Shown here: positions 37,777 through 50,720 of the stretch, piece after piece
Numbering within the stretch: position 1 is the first letter of the stretch
How the letters are laid out: every line of letters starts with the position of its first letter
DNA from: Ophiodon elongatus
Taxonomy: Eukaryota; Chordata; Actinopteri; Perciformes; Hexagrammidae
Direction: 5' to 3'
Length of the DNA stretch: 64,000 bases
Assembly: GCA_016806645.1 (NCBI GenBank)
Contig: JACSYO010002133.1
Location: 507,501 to 571,500 of the forward strand
Notes under the pieces: model-generated
Told to the model about the DNA's origin: nothing
What the model saw: the letters and a program-made list of their open reading frames with translations, nothing else
Database searches by the model: none
Program-made: the position numbers and the translations under genes

Positions 37777-40700
37777 TTAGGTCTCTGGGTTGGGCGTGGC
37801 GAGCAGCGGCACATTGTCCCTCCTCCTCCTGCCCAACGGGGGGCGTCTGTACTGCTCCCCGTCGGCCAGCGTCTGAGGCAGAGGCTTCCTCTTGCTCTCG
37901 GGCAGCAGGAGGATGGACAGCACGGCCAACAGGGCCAGGGAGGAGTAGACCACGTGGTGCAGGAAGTAGCCGTAGTGGTTCCTCAGGTCCATGAGCGGGG
38001 AGCTGAGGCGGCCCACGCAGCCCAGGGCCAGCACTGCGCCCACAGCAGTGCCCCTGTGGAGACACACACAACTTCAGATTTGACACACACTTATTTACTT
38101 TTTGTTCTTGTCAAGAGTAGGATGAGAAAAATGACACCACTTTCATGTTGATCTGTTAAATATGGAGCCAAAGTCAGCTAGCTTAGCTTTGTGTTAGCAC
38201 AAACAAAACAAAAGCGTGAAAATGTTTTTACCTTTGGAAAACACTAGACTAGCTGTTTCCGTTTGCAGACTTTATGCTCACATCATTCTGATGTGTAAAG
38301 TGTTGAACTATTGTAGCAATTGTCTGCGTTTCTCATGTCCCAATTGATTTTGGCAGCACTCATGGGCTGAGCAGGCTCATTTTGACAGAGTCAAATATTA
38401 ACACAAAACTAAATGGAGACTTCCACAACTTTTAAATCAGCGTTGCTGTGTTCGTGCTACCTGATGACGGTGGGCATGATCTCTGCAGTGAAGAGGATGC
38501 AGAGGGAGGCGGTGGCCTGGGAGGAGAAGAGACCCAGCACCGAGAAAACTGTGATGGCCGTCTCACTGAGATCTAAAGGGGAGGAGGAAGAACAAGCTTG
38601 ATGGAGTGCAGCATTTCTGTTTTTCATTTTCTGATGATATATATCATGATGCCCTGTTGATGTGAACTGATTTCTAATGTAGAACTCCAAACAATATTTT
38701 CTCTATAACTTCCAGACTTCCGTCATTAATAATAGTCACAGAGAGCAGTGATTGTCCTCTGAGAGGCCACCTGAAACACCAGCACCACCCAGTGCTACTG
38801 CCCCCTCGGCCTTTGTTGCATGATTAAAGCCCAGCCCCTGACACAGTTTTGACTTTGCTGCCACTGCAGTGTCCTACATTAACCGAATGTCATACTCATT
38901 TTCATCCACAAGGGGGAGACTGACACCAAAGCAACTGTGAGTGTGTTTCTACAGGAGGCTGTGGAAAGACAAAGGCACCTGGAATGTATTTTTCCATTAG
39001 CAGAGCTGGCCGATTTGCTTTTAATCTATTTCATAATGCATGAAGCATAAATCCAACATGAAGTCAGTGGTGTATAGATGATCTAATATGACCACAAAGC
39101 TGAGCTTAACATTGAGTAAACTAACATTTTACTTTCATGCCCGTCAGGATTTGAGGAAGCAAGGCCTTTGGTCCTCATACAAGGCTCACGTGTCTCTACA
39201 ACAACAGGGGGGACTTCTGGGGAGATGAAGGGGGACTGTGTCCGCCTTGTTGGCAAAGACTACTAATAGCTTTCTTCATCTGACACTAGATTGACTTGAA
39301 GAAAATGATATCCTGCAACTAAAGCCTGCTTACACTCCATGAGTCCCAGGAGGATCAAAGAGGCCAGCCCCGTCATCGTCATGGCGAGGAGCAGGATGCC
39401 ACGGCGGCCGCACCTGTCGACGGTCGCCCAGAGCAACAGCCAGGCACCGCCCCCTGCGCACACAGACAGCAGGTATGTCCAATAGAAGCCGGGGGCTGTG
39501 CCTCTGACGTCACCTCGGAAAGAGCTGTAACAGTGACTAATGCCGTGAGAGATGAATCTGAAGGTGGAAGGACAAAAAAAAAAACCAAAGATCAAGCAGT
39601 CATGTGTATATATAAGAGGGTTTAAATAGAAGAGTGGTTCCGCGTGGGAGAACATACAAGAATCAGTCAAAACACGGAGGATGAAATATGAGAGCTCAGC
39701 AGCAACCAGTTCAACAGTGTGTCAAGAGAGACATGACTTACGAGGTGAAGCCGAGCACACACATGTTCTTCCAGATGTTCCTGCTGTGGAAGAGCTCAGG
39801 GAAGGACAGGTGGGGGCGTGAGGAGGGGGCCGGCTCTGAATCCAGCTCTGCAGCAGACAAACAACACAAAACAGGCTTTTTAATTTTCAGCTTAACAATA
39901 CTTAAAGCGGTGACCTCACCTGGATTCTTTTAAACCAATAGCTTACAGTCAATTGTATTTTATTTTTACACATAGCAGTGAAATCTATGGAACCCCCAAA
40001 GACAGAAGATGTAAAGCCAATGTCAACTAATTTAACTTAAAGTGGCCACGATGTCACCCGACAAGAGCAAACGGTTCACTACCTGGGACACATGTTTACA
40101 TATAAACTGTTTGCAGAGCCCAGTGAATATACAGCCCAGATTGTTTTGTAGGTGCATACTTTATAATAATACCATGTGTCTTTAATAAATCATGAACTTT
40201 AATTAGGCATCATTACCTACTTGGGTAGTGGTGTGAGATAGGTACTCGTGTTTTGAAATGCGCTGAGCAACCCATAAATAATGCAGCCTTTATAAACTGA
40301 GAATCCATTCAACCCGACAGTGATGCAGAGAAACGTGAGCTCAGTTTGAGGGAGAGAATAAAGGCGCACTCACGCTAGTAGTTGGGTTCATTTGGTCCGG
40401 ATCAAGGAAAATAAATTATACATTGTTGCATTTTAGTTCTTATTCAGTTCCTGTTCACACTGACATTTTACACAAATACACGGATGTGTACGTTTTTGAG
40501 TAACTGATCATATGAATTAATAGTAACCAATTATTAGAATGCAAATCAACTGCACGTTATGAATAATGACCAACAGGTAGAGACATCGGGGAGTGCACGG
40601 ACATGTGCACGAGGCGTCTTGTACAATAACGATTCAGGTTGTATTACTGTGTGACCGCTGTCGCGCACTTTTAATGGACTTAGTTAAGTGACAGAGGATA

Positions 40701-40789
40701 CAAAGTCGGTTGTAAGCACAGTAGTGTTACAGCTTTTGACCTACTAACCATTTGCCTGTTAATAACCCAGAGGATCCGTCACACAGCTG

Positions 40790-40834
<45 letters not shown>

Positions 40835-43825
40835 GTGAAGCTCTCGTCGTCCCTCAAATCTCTGTTGGAGTTCCGTCTCTCAGTGAAGGAGCTCATGTCT
40901 GCTGATCTCTCTGACAGAAGGAGCCAGCGTGGAGACTCTGGAAACACTCCGGGAATGCTGCAGAGGAGACAAAACATAAGTCCGGCTCACTCTTTGATCT
41001 TTGCTGACCTTTACTTAGCACCAAAACGCACATTTGGTCCTTCAGCATGGAAAATAACGCATGTGGGTCACAAAGAATTCCTTATTTCTTAATCCAGCTT
41101 TGCTTACAAAACTGCAATTCATTGCTCATAATCAAACTTTAATCTCTGTTAATTTGGTTTTGAACCCAAAGGCTTCTCTTCTAACAGAGGTCTTGGAGGG
41201 ACGGGGGACCTTACAGAAAGTAGTCCAAATGCATTCTGACATGAACTCAAGGGCTCAGTGTGACGAGGGGATTGGAATCGATACGATCCAATAAAGCTTT
41301 CAGCAAGTCAGTTGGCATCAAGGTACTTTATCAGAAGACTATCAGGTTCCTTCACTCTCTCGTCACTGCAGTGTCACAGGAAAATAAATACATGGACATA
41401 CTTTAGACAGTACAGGTAGACGGATAACAAGAATATCTAAATACGAAAAGAAATGCTGATGAAGTCCTGCAAGTGGGAATCAAAAAGATAAAGCTGGATA
41501 TGTAATAAGAAAACAGAATCACCGGAAGCGCAGAAACAATCACACGTGAGGACGTGCAACCAAACACGCACACACTCGTACCCATAACTGAGGAAAAGTG
41601 TTAGTGGGGCGGCGCCGGCTCCCAGCAGGCCCCTCCAGGACTGGCAGCCCAGGGCGACGGCCAGTAGAAGTAGTTCTCCGGCGAAGGTCATCAGCCCGGC
41701 CAGCATGGTCACCACCAGCCTCAGAGAGGGCTCACACAGCTCCAGACCTGCCAGTCAGACACAACGTCAAAACAAACCTGGTTTCATGTTGGCCTGCGAG
41801 CACACTGAACTAAGATGTGACCCTGAGCATGTCAGCGTCATCATCGTGGACATGTTGGCATTTAGCTGAAAGCGTCGCTGTGCCCAACTACAGTCTCACA
41901 CGCTGCGGACTCTTTATCTGGTTGAATTGGATCTTTCTACTCAAATCAAACGCGGTGCGTCCCTCAAATGTTGAAATACTCACGAGTGATGTACAGAGTG
42001 AGGTAGACTCCAGCACTAGCTGCCGCCAGACAGAACCGCATGACGATGAAGATGGAGGGGTACGGAGAGACACACACCAACACCCCAAACACCACCGACA
42101 AGGTCAGAGAGGTCAGCAGAGTCTTGGACCTGCCCAGTCTGGAGGGAAACCGAGACATCTAACGTTACTGAACACGACCTGAACGACACATTACACCTGT
42201 TTTATGACAGCAAAATAAAAATAAAAATCACTTCTAATAAAAATGGGATATTGTTGATCTACTTTTCCAAAAGTATTTTTAGTAATTTTATCATCTAAAA
42301 GAAAGACATTTAAATCCAAATCTAGATTAAAAACATGAAACCAAGATGTACAACAACAGCAATAGATGATAAAGTAAAAGCTAATTATTCAAGAGCAAAA
42401 ACACTAGTTTCACGTGTTTAAATATTAACAGCAAGAGGGTTGAGAACAGAAAATAGGACAACGGTGAGATAAAATGGAGAACCACTTTTACAACATTATG
42501 AACCATTCATATTGTTACCACATTCCTAGTTTCATGTAATTAGCAAATAATTCAGACAAAGTGACAATTAGATAAAAATGTTTATCTAAATTAAGACCCC
42601 ATAATTTCCAACTTCATACAATTTTAAGGCTGGGTTTTTGTCAAATTGAATTTACATTTTAAAGATCAATTCTAAAGACCTGCAGATCACCTGTTCAAAT
42701 ATGATATTACCTAAATGTTTAAAACCTTGCAAAAATAAATATGGAATATGGAAAACAAAGATGGAAATAGAAAATGGAAATGCATCTCAAGCTCAAGTAG
42801 GAAGCACAACTGCTCACTAAATGTGATGATTAGCCAATTTTCAGCTGCATGCCAGCGCAGCACTTTGGTTTCCATCCGGCAGATTAGCCCTGTTCCCTTT
42901 TCTTCTTTGCACATTCCCGGGAGGCAGCATTAACTCACTAGTCTTAACAAACAGATGCTATGCTCAATTGGTCAGCAAATTAATGAAGGCTGTTAGCTGA
43001 TTAAACTGGCAGCCTCTCCTTCACAATCCCCCCCAAAACTACGGCTTCCCCCGTGTGATTGTCAATCCGACAACACAGCAGACACAGGCTGGATCCATTA
43101 TGTCAATTATGGGATGTGCTTGGGTTGTGCCCGATGCAGACTGCCGAGCATGAGGTCCTAAGCTCCAGCAGAATAAAAACATGCTCATGCAAAAAAGGCA
43201 GACACTCTCAAACAACGACCTTCATGCCGTTATCGCTTACAGGGCAGAAACTGTTCTTTATTTTTATTTTGTAAATATGACATTTTGATTTAAATGACAT
43301 TGCGATATGATTTGCAGTAAAAAAAAGAGGGAATGATGATTTTCACATTATTATTCAGATTTTTGCGGGGATCTTTGGCAATCTTAAAAGGAACAGTATG
43401 TGATATTTAGGGTGTTTTATTGGCAGAAATGGAATATAATATTAATAACTGTTTTCATTAGTGTATAACCACCTGAAACAAAGAGTTGTGTTTTCTATAG
43501 CTTAGAATGAGCCGTGATCTACAAGTGGAGCAGGTTCTCATCACAGTTCTACCACCATGTTGAAACAGCAGCCCAGAACAGACACTTATTTGTCGAAAAT
43601 TGTTTATTGTGATATAGTCTTTCACCATCTGCTGTCTGAACTTTGTGTGCGTGAGTGTTCATGTCTGTGTATTTTGGTCGCGAGGTAGTGACTCTGCAAC
43701 GTAAAAAGAACAAGAGACGGAAGATTGAGGAACAAGCTAATTGACACAGAGTAACCTTTTAACAGAACTTCTTGCATGTTTTGTCTTTTGTGCAGAAGAC
43801 TGTCTTCACCACGTCAGGCTACAAG

Positions 43826-43894
<69 letters not shown>

Positions 43895-45720
43895 TGTGTG
43901 TGTGTGTGTGTGTTTTACCTGTCAGCGGTAAAGCCCAGGCCGAGACAGCCAGTCAGGACGCCCAGGATGAAACACACCTCCTCCACGGGGACCAGCCAGT
44001 ACTGGACACACACCAGGTCCCACTGGACAGCACAGAGCCGAGCGTGAGGAAGACAGATCTGTTAGTTATCAATTGTTCAGTCGAGGCCGACAACGTACTG
44101 TACATGATCGGGGACAGGAAGTCCCCAGGTAGGACATCGCCACACATGTGGAGCAACAGGAGAGGAGAAGAGCTCGACCGGCTGGTGAATACCGGGCTCA
44201 ATGGGAACACCTAAGCAATGACATCCAGATGTGCACACACTGGAATAATGTTTCATTAACCTTCCAACAAAACAAAACTTACATTGCACTAACTTTTCGA
44301 CCCCAGTGCCTACCCAAACAGGACGGCAGCTTAAAAACTACATTTATTATGAATTATTCTGACAATAATTATTAGTTTAATCAATTTGTCAAATAAAGGG
44401 GAGAAAGGGTGAGAAGAAAAGAGTGCAAGGTGAGGACCGGTTTACAAGGAGAGAGTTTGAAAAGAGTATTGGTGTATCCGACTCTTTTAAAGCCCGAAGC
44501 CAAAATGAATAACGTCACTGAGGAATCACATTGATCGTTAGCTTGACGAGCTCATGAAGAAACATGCCTTTGGCCAATTAAATTACTTACTCAATAATTA
44601 ATTGAATGATTCAAAAGGCAACCAGTTTTATTTATTCACAGACCAAATTCTCATGCTTTTACAGTTTACTGTTTTTTTTTTTTATAAATAATTATGTGTA
44701 CACTTAAACTACAAAATAGGATCACAGGCTGAGATAAAGCCTTCATGATCCATTAAACTCCTCAGGTGATAACAATGTATTACTTGTATTGTGGTGGTAC
44801 TGGCAGCCATACTAGAACTAGTAGTAAATAGTGGTACCAGAAGTGTGACAGTCTAATGCATTTACTGTGGGACTGTACAGAATAGTGTAGCCACATGGAA
44901 AGTTAGCAAATGTATTTTTCTTTTGAAATAGATATCTGCTCTCAGATCTGACTTTTAGCCACATTAAGCCAACCCACTCATTTGCATTAACAGCTGAGCT
45001 TTGCTAATGTCGCGGTCTGCTGGCCGCTGAAAGCAAAATGATTTTAATGATCTAGCGAGAGAGAGAGCTGCTGATAAAAAGAAGAAAAAAGAAAAAAGGC
45101 CTTACATAATTAGAGCCCTTGCACAGAAACATAAAAGCTTGTCACATAATATCAGCAGTCCTATTGCTGAGGCACAGAGCCACAACAATGTACACCAGCC
45201 GGGTAAAGGGCAACATAGCAAGCCATAGCGCTCATACGGGTGGAATGCTTTGGACAACAGAAGGAGGGTGAGATGCAAACAAACGACTTTGTAAACTCCC
45301 CAGACTGGTTTTAGGAATGAGGCTGAGGCACCAGTCACGTATGTCCCTTTGGAATGGACCGAGACCTGTAACCACTTCCTCCTTTTACATTTCTGACTGT
45401 AACACAGCCTCGCTGGTCCTGTGCGACCGACACCAAATCATATTTTTGTTGTAATTTGCACTCGATTTTGTCAGTCAGACGCAGGACAAGAGATGTTTTA
45501 TGTTACAGATGTTTCAGGATCACTTTCCAGCTTGAAAGCAACTAAATATTTATGTAATTTTAAGTCATATGCTGATATAGTACATTTATAGGAAAAATGT
45601 ATTGAGAAACTTGTGTTTAATCTGACAAATCAATAGCATTACGATAAACTGTATACTTCCATAGGGCAGTCATACATACATACATACATATATATTTATA
45701 TATATATACACATATATATA

Positions 45721-45770
<50 letters not shown>

Positions 45771-45818
45771 TATACACACACACACACACACACACACCTA
45801 TATATATATATACACACC

Positions 45819-45852
<34 letters not shown>

Positions 45853-48727
45853 TCCAACACACCCATCCAACACACCCAGATATATCAAAAATAGAACTAT
45901 TACTACATGACTACATTATTGAGGATTAACACATGTTTATCCATTATCCCATAGATCCACAGCATAGAGATGTTAAGTGGAGTTCTCCTCTAGTGAAGTG
46001 ACACAGTATTTATTGATCAGGCGAAGTGGATCAGAGGCCCTCCTGCTTCCTGCTCACCAGACTGCCAGCTCAGCAGAGCTCAGCAGTGCTGGAGAGGAGC
46101 AGATCACCCTGACAGAAATAAAATACTTTCTGAGTTAAACCCGACTTTAAGAGCCACAATGTGTCCGTCTGCGTGTCTGTCCATGTCACTCAGTGTGTAG
46201 AATGAGGGGCGGGCAGCACGCTGCCTACTTTAAGACTGCATTTGCATTAATGAACACATTTGCACACATGCTGCTGCTAAATGCTTCCTGTGGCAGCGTC
46301 TACACATCCTCAGCTCGCTGCAGTGATGTGGCTGGATTACCGGCGAGCTGCCCTAATACCAGGGACTAGAGGGTTGGGTGTGGTTCCCACATCAGTGGAC
46401 ACCAGAAATGAAAGCAGACGCACAGGCCACAGAGTGACCAGCCTGAGTGGGAAACTGTGAGCAGCTGGCTGAGCTCTGTGAAAGACATTAACAAGAACAA
46501 TTTCATGTTTTTTTACTGTGAAATCCAGCTCTGAAAAGAAAATGCATGTTTTTCCCCCCACTGGGCATGCAAGTCAAACAAGCAGCGTAGAAACCAACTC
46601 GGCCTTTATCACATCGACTGCCTGTTATCACAATTCAAATACATGTATGAAACTGATGCCGGTTGCTTTCATGAATATGAACAGCTTTCTGCTACAGCTA
46701 GAAATACAAGAATCAGACCTAAATCTATATATTCACTGAGAAACACGAGCTCCAGTGGCGACCCAGAATATATCGTTTCATTCTGTGTGATCCTTTCAGA
46801 ACATTAAATGTGTAGTTATGAACATAAGAGGTAAAGAAACCACCTGAAATTGTTGATACAGAGTTATTTTTCAAACCGGTCAATATTTGTGGTGTTGTTT
46901 TAGGGGACACAGTCTGATTTAAAGATAATATCATCGTGACAAAACACTCACTATTCCACTTCATTGTCAACCTTTAGCGTTTATCGTCAACCTGCCTGTC
47001 TGCTGTTTAGATGTAGTTACAGTTAAAAAGGTTACAGATACAAAGTTGTTGGCAGGAGGTTCAGGTCCTCAGAGTGGAGAAGCGCAAAATCAATGATTTA
47101 GGTTCTCCAATCCCTGCTTTGTAAACGGTTATTAAAATGCTCACAAGCCGGACATTTTAAAAAGGAGCATTCCTGTGTTTGTTTATGTTTTAACCCATTA
47201 AGTAAAAAATGCTTTTAGACCTTTTAGATTAAAATATTTCTACCTTGATGTCCCTTAATTTAAGTGCACCGTCTCTCATTCTCTCTGTCTCAATGGTAAC
47301 CAGGTTGTGAGCAGGGATTGTTCCTCCTTAGTGACGTATTCATAGTGACTTTAGTAAAAAAAGACAGGTTTCTGAATGAGTCCATTATCCAACGTGGCCT
47401 CACAGTCCTCCTGCCATGGCTGAATGGGAGGCTGACTAACAACTTAAAAAGAGAACTGCAGGAAACTTTTATAATAAGTATCAAAATTGATTCAGCAGAC
47501 ATAGATATATTGTGGTCTTTCTTTGCAAAACCTAGTGCCTAAATTACCCACAATGCTACTCGACCGCCGAAAGGTTCAGTCGGAGAGTCTGGGACGCTCA
47601 CTTCTTGCTAAAACCACAAAGAATGAGTGGATGAGTGTATCAGAGACACTTTGTCCTTTCTACTGGTGTGTAACGCTGCGGTTTAGCAGGGCTGTGTATG
47701 GAACAACAACATCAGATGGTCCTGGGATTAATCTCAGTGACATCAGTCTCACGTGACTACCCCAAACAAAAAAGATACTACGCACATTCATTACCTGAAT
47801 CAAACTGGAGAACAATGGTATCGGGCTCTTACGAATCTCTGACATTGGAAATGTTTCTTGAACGCACCAACAAGACGAGTTCTCACAACAACTCCCGTCC
47901 CCACACAACCGTGACAAAATTTCACTTTAAAAGTAAGTCAATTAAATGCTGCGATGCATTATAAACTAGCGTAGAGCCGAGGCTCCACAGGCCGCCAGGA
48001 GAAGACGGTCTGTCCGACTCACAGGTTTAAACTATGTGCAGCTAAGGTTTAATAAGGGAAGGCTGCGTGCTCAGCAAGACCCTCCTGTGGATGAATGCGG
48101 GATACAAATGAAACAACCGTTTCAGCATTTCGAGGCCCTAAATCCAGACATAAACACAGATAAGGTGGCCCTCCCACAGAAAGCCCAAACAATGAACCGG
48201 GCCAGGACCATAATTAGAGCGCTAAGGAGGATCCCAGGCCGGAGCGTTACCTCAGTGACGATGTTGTTCCTCAGCCCTTCCGTGACGTTGTAGTCCCAGC
48301 CGGCCTCGCAGTCCACCACTGCTGACTGGCTGTCGTTGACATACTGCTTACACTGGGACAGGCCCCCACCGTCCCCTGGCCTCATCCCCTTCTCCCAGGG
48401 CAGGGAGGCGTTCAGCACTTCAGGGGACGGTAGGGGCCCCGGCAGGTGGCAGTGGTGAGGCGGCGAGAGGGTGATGAGGGGGTCGGAGGAGAGCAGAAAG
48501 GCCAGGAAGAGGTTGGGCAGGATGGAGAGCGCAATCAAGACCCTCTGCTTCTTCCTGCCCAGAGCCAGCACCATCACCTCCCCCGTGGGAGGCAGCGACG
48601 GCGGGGCGGGCAGGGAGGAGGAGGAAGGAGCTGGGGAGGAGGGGACCGGGGAGGAAGGGAGGGACGGAGGGGGAGCAGGACACGGGGAAGGGGAGACCAG
48701 AGGGGGAGAGTCCGGGGATGTCATCAT
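37777..48727 (-). CDS. slc22a17: SLC22-family transporter, SLC22A17-like, nine coding exons, 581 aa
   Basis: Major facilitator membrane protein of the brain-type organic cation transporter group; mammalian SLC22A17 is also called the lipocalin-2 receptor 24p3R. Coding exons on the minus strand: 48251-48727, 43919-44022, 41984-42138, 41582-41747, 40833-40957, 39742-39847, 39334-39557, 38461-38572, 37777-38053. All are GT-AG, in phase, 1746 bases in total. A proline/serine-rich N-terminus precedes TM1 (IALSILPNLFLAFLL). An ectodomain follows with NxS/T sites (NAS, NDS, NVT), then WDLVC, the MFS motif TADRLGRS, PESPRWLLL, RNIWKN and a second MFS motif VDRCGRRG. The C-terminus DNVPLLATPNPET strongly resembles SLC22A17. 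SLC22A31 or SLC22A23 are alternatives, but the neighbours favour SLC22A17. Transport activity of this subgroup is uncertain even in mammals. Confidence 0.85.
38150..38310. repeat. Teleost interspersed repeat fragment (mirrored 'gctagct' type)
   Basis: In an intron of the transporter, the blocks tatggagccaaagtcagcta, ttagctttgtgttagcac, agactagctgtttccgtttg and cagactttatgctcac resemble a dispersed fish repeat rich in GCTAGC/AGCTAG words. Ends are unclear. Confidence 0.45.
40796..40832. repeat. (CA)n microsatellite forming the splice donor of an SLC22 exon
   Basis: On the minus strand the exon ends TTCACAG and the intron begins directly with GTGTGTGTGTGTGTGTGT, so the donor dinucleotide is the first unit of the repeat. 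Confidence 0.9.
43390..43600 (+). repeat. Teleost interspersed repeat ('gtgtataaccacctgaaa' type)
   Basis: The blocks tggaatataatattaataac, gttttcattagtgtataacc, gcttagaatgagccgtgatc and ccaccatgttgaaacagcag match a repeat found at many loci in fish genomes. It lies wholly within an intron of the transporter. Confidence 0.6.
43828..43913. repeat. (GT)n microsatellite of about 86 bp beside a splice donor
   Basis: The longest dinucleotide tract in the window, with one interruption (tctgtg). On the minus strand it starts five bases inside the intron, directly after the donor GTAAAAC. Confidence 0.9.
44023..48250 (-). other. Large SLC22 intron between the first and second coding exons
   Basis: About 4.2 kb, AT-rich, with a complex TA/CA microsatellite at 45671-45852 and two copies of CATTTGCATTAA (44979-44990 and 46239-46250) that contain the octamer ATTTGCAT. 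No extra coding exon was recognised. Confidence 0.6.
45671..45852. repeat. Compound (ATAC)/(AT)/(AC) microsatellite
   Basis: About 180 bp of mixed catacatacata, tatatata, acacacac and repeated short blocks. The open frames across it are translated repeat, not genes. Confidence 0.9.
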
Positions 48728-49061
48728 GAGAGAAGGTTAAAAGGTGGAGGTGGGGGGAGGATGTTGTGATGGTTGGTCCCCAGGCAGCGGGGGAGAGACG
48801 TGGGAGAGCGCTGTGGAAGAAAAGAAGGACACAGAATTATTGTATAGTTTGAACACCCAACACGGGAATGACATTGTTGAGATAATGAAAAAAAACAAAA
48901 AACATGAATAACATTATTTAACGAAATCAATGAGGGCTGAATTCCATTTAGCTGCTTCAGTGTCCTGGTAGTGGGCCTACTTGCAGTATGGACGTCTGAA
49001 TATAGTCAGATATTAGACGAACATAATGGCATTACGTGGCAAATTTTACTGAGACACTCGT

Positions 49062-49119
<58 letters not shown>

Positions 49120-50400
49120 ACCACAGGTACCTGCCATCTGTGGTCTTGCCAGCTGAGCTGAACCACATGTTGCGCACAATTTGTGGAGTGACACTAACGT
49201 GAAAGTTCACAGTAACGTTGCATTTCATCCATCAGCTTCAGAGCAAGGGGTGTGTGTGTGGGTGTGTGTGAGAGGGGGGGGGGGCGTGGAGGGGGGGAGG
49301 GGGGGGGACACTGGGCCCTTTCACAGTGAGGCTACACTATTTTAAATACTGAGCAAATAACAGAAGAATGCTGTTCCATGCAGGATTGGATTATGTAAAT
49401 AATCCTGTCCACCCACAGAGAGTAAAAATCACTGCCAGGATTATGAGGTCATAACCTGTGGAACTACAAAAACGTGATGCAAATCAAACAAGAGAAAGAG
49501 AGCGGAAATGACTAGTCGATCACGATTTTCTGACATTTTATAGGTCAAATAATTAAATCAATTAAGGGGATTAGTAATAACTGTTTTTAATGCGGTGTAT
49601 AAAACCCCCAGTGGTTGGTTACAGGCCTCCAACAAAGCTGTATTCGTTACACAGAGAATATAGAGTGACCAGTCAAAAATGCTGTCAGTGGCCTTTATGA
49701 GGAGACAGAAAGTCAAAACAACAGTAAATATATGTATAGGGTTGCGGGTGAAGCCCCTGTCAGATGGGTATGAGGGGTGTTTCCAGAGAGGAGGGAGGCC
49801 TTCCCTCTCCGGACTACAGGCGGCTCCCGGCTGAGGGCTGGAATGTGAACAACCTGTGCTTTTCCTCAGCAGCCTCCTGTCGGTGCTCATGGTGCTGCTC
49901 CGGCAGCCCGCGCTGCCGGGTTTTCTTTGCACGGGGCCAGGAAGTGTTGCAAAAAAAAGAAAAAAGAATCCCACAGGGTTACATAAGGGGGGGGGGGGAA
50001 TGCAACCCACACAGGGGCTGGCTGGCCGGCCTCTGAGGGAGGACTAACAATAAAAGAGAGAGCGACAGTGTGAGGGGAATAACATTATAATGGAGGGGGG
50101 GGGGGGGCATCTGGGCCAGGCGGGTCGTACCGGACTGACGGTCTCACACCTGCCCCGGCGGACCCGGCGGACCCGGCTGCTGTCGTAACGTCCGTCTGGC
50201 TTCAAACACAGGCGCATGCGGTCACTTACCCCCTTTTTAAAATAACGCTGTCTGTCAAATGGCCGGCAAGAAACGCTACTGGCCGCTGTCTTCTCCAGAC
50301 GTCCAACACATGGCGGGGCCGGGAGCGTCACCGCGTCTCCTCCGCTGGATGAAAAGACATGTCGGTCCCGGGGACGCGCTGTCGCCTGTGATAAACACCG
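48728..50400 (-). other. slc22a17: 5' UTR, first intron and CpG-rich promoter of the SLC22 gene
   Basis: The ATG exon extends upstream to 48810, where the minus strand shows acceptor cttccacag. A strong donor, AAAAAGGGG|GTAAGTGACC, ends a probable non-coding exon at 50230. The CpG-rich block at about 50090-50720 is the likely promoter. The intron carries a GT/CA tract (49064-49117) and long G-runs (about 49273-49308 and 50094-50107). Confidence 0.5.
49064..49117. repeat. (GT)n microsatellite
   Basis: An uninterrupted GT tract of 54 bp in the first intron of the transporter gene. A second, shorter GT tract and G-runs lie at 49249-49310. Confidence 0.9.
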
Positions 50401-50720
50401 GAGCAAGGACACGGGGCTCCTGTTGGCCACTCAGAGACGAGGTGATGCCGGACTCCCACTCCTCCTATCGGGGCTTAACGAGACGGTTCAGTCCCGGTGT
50501 CTCAGATGCAGACATTACGCGAAATAATTAAATGAGGCATAATTGTGTCCGACATCATCTTAAAGGGGAAACGCGTCGTCAGTCAGCCGCTCGCGGACAA
50601 AGAGCGGGTGGAAAACCTGCATCGGGAGAAGAAGCTCGTTCGCGGAGACGAGCCGCGCACTTCGGGAGAAGTCGGCTAAGATCGTCAGAGCGACGTCCCC
50701 TCGTCTCACTGCGGTCAGAG
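50090..50720. promoter_or_regulatory. CpG-rich island, probable SLC22 promoter
   Basis: The block contains many CpG dinucleotides (gcgcatgcggtc, gacccggcggacccggc, cgacgtcccctcgtctcactg) in otherwise AT-rich DNA. A minus-strand splice donor at 50230-50229 points into the transporter gene. No coding exon was supported in either direction. Confidence 0.55.

Larger units (their letters stand above)
42139..43918 (-). other. SLC22 intron with an interspersed repeat and a GT microsatellite
   Basis: AT-rich intron between coding exons 43919-44022 and 41984-42138. It holds a dispersed fish repeat (43390-43600) and a long GT tract next to the donor. No further exon was recognised. Confidence 0.6.

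Noticed and set aside
43741..44214. 157-codon plus-strand open frame containing a long VCVCVC run
   Set aside because: It translates a GT microsatellite and the antisense of a transporter exon.
45617..45929. Open frames rich in YIYI/CVCV in both directions
   Set aside because: Translated TA/CA microsatellite without coding signals.
48420..48769. Open frames on both strands across the proline-rich transporter exon
   Set aside because: They are shadow frames of a low-complexity coding exon. Only the frame of the 159-residue N-terminal exon joins in phase to WDLVC.
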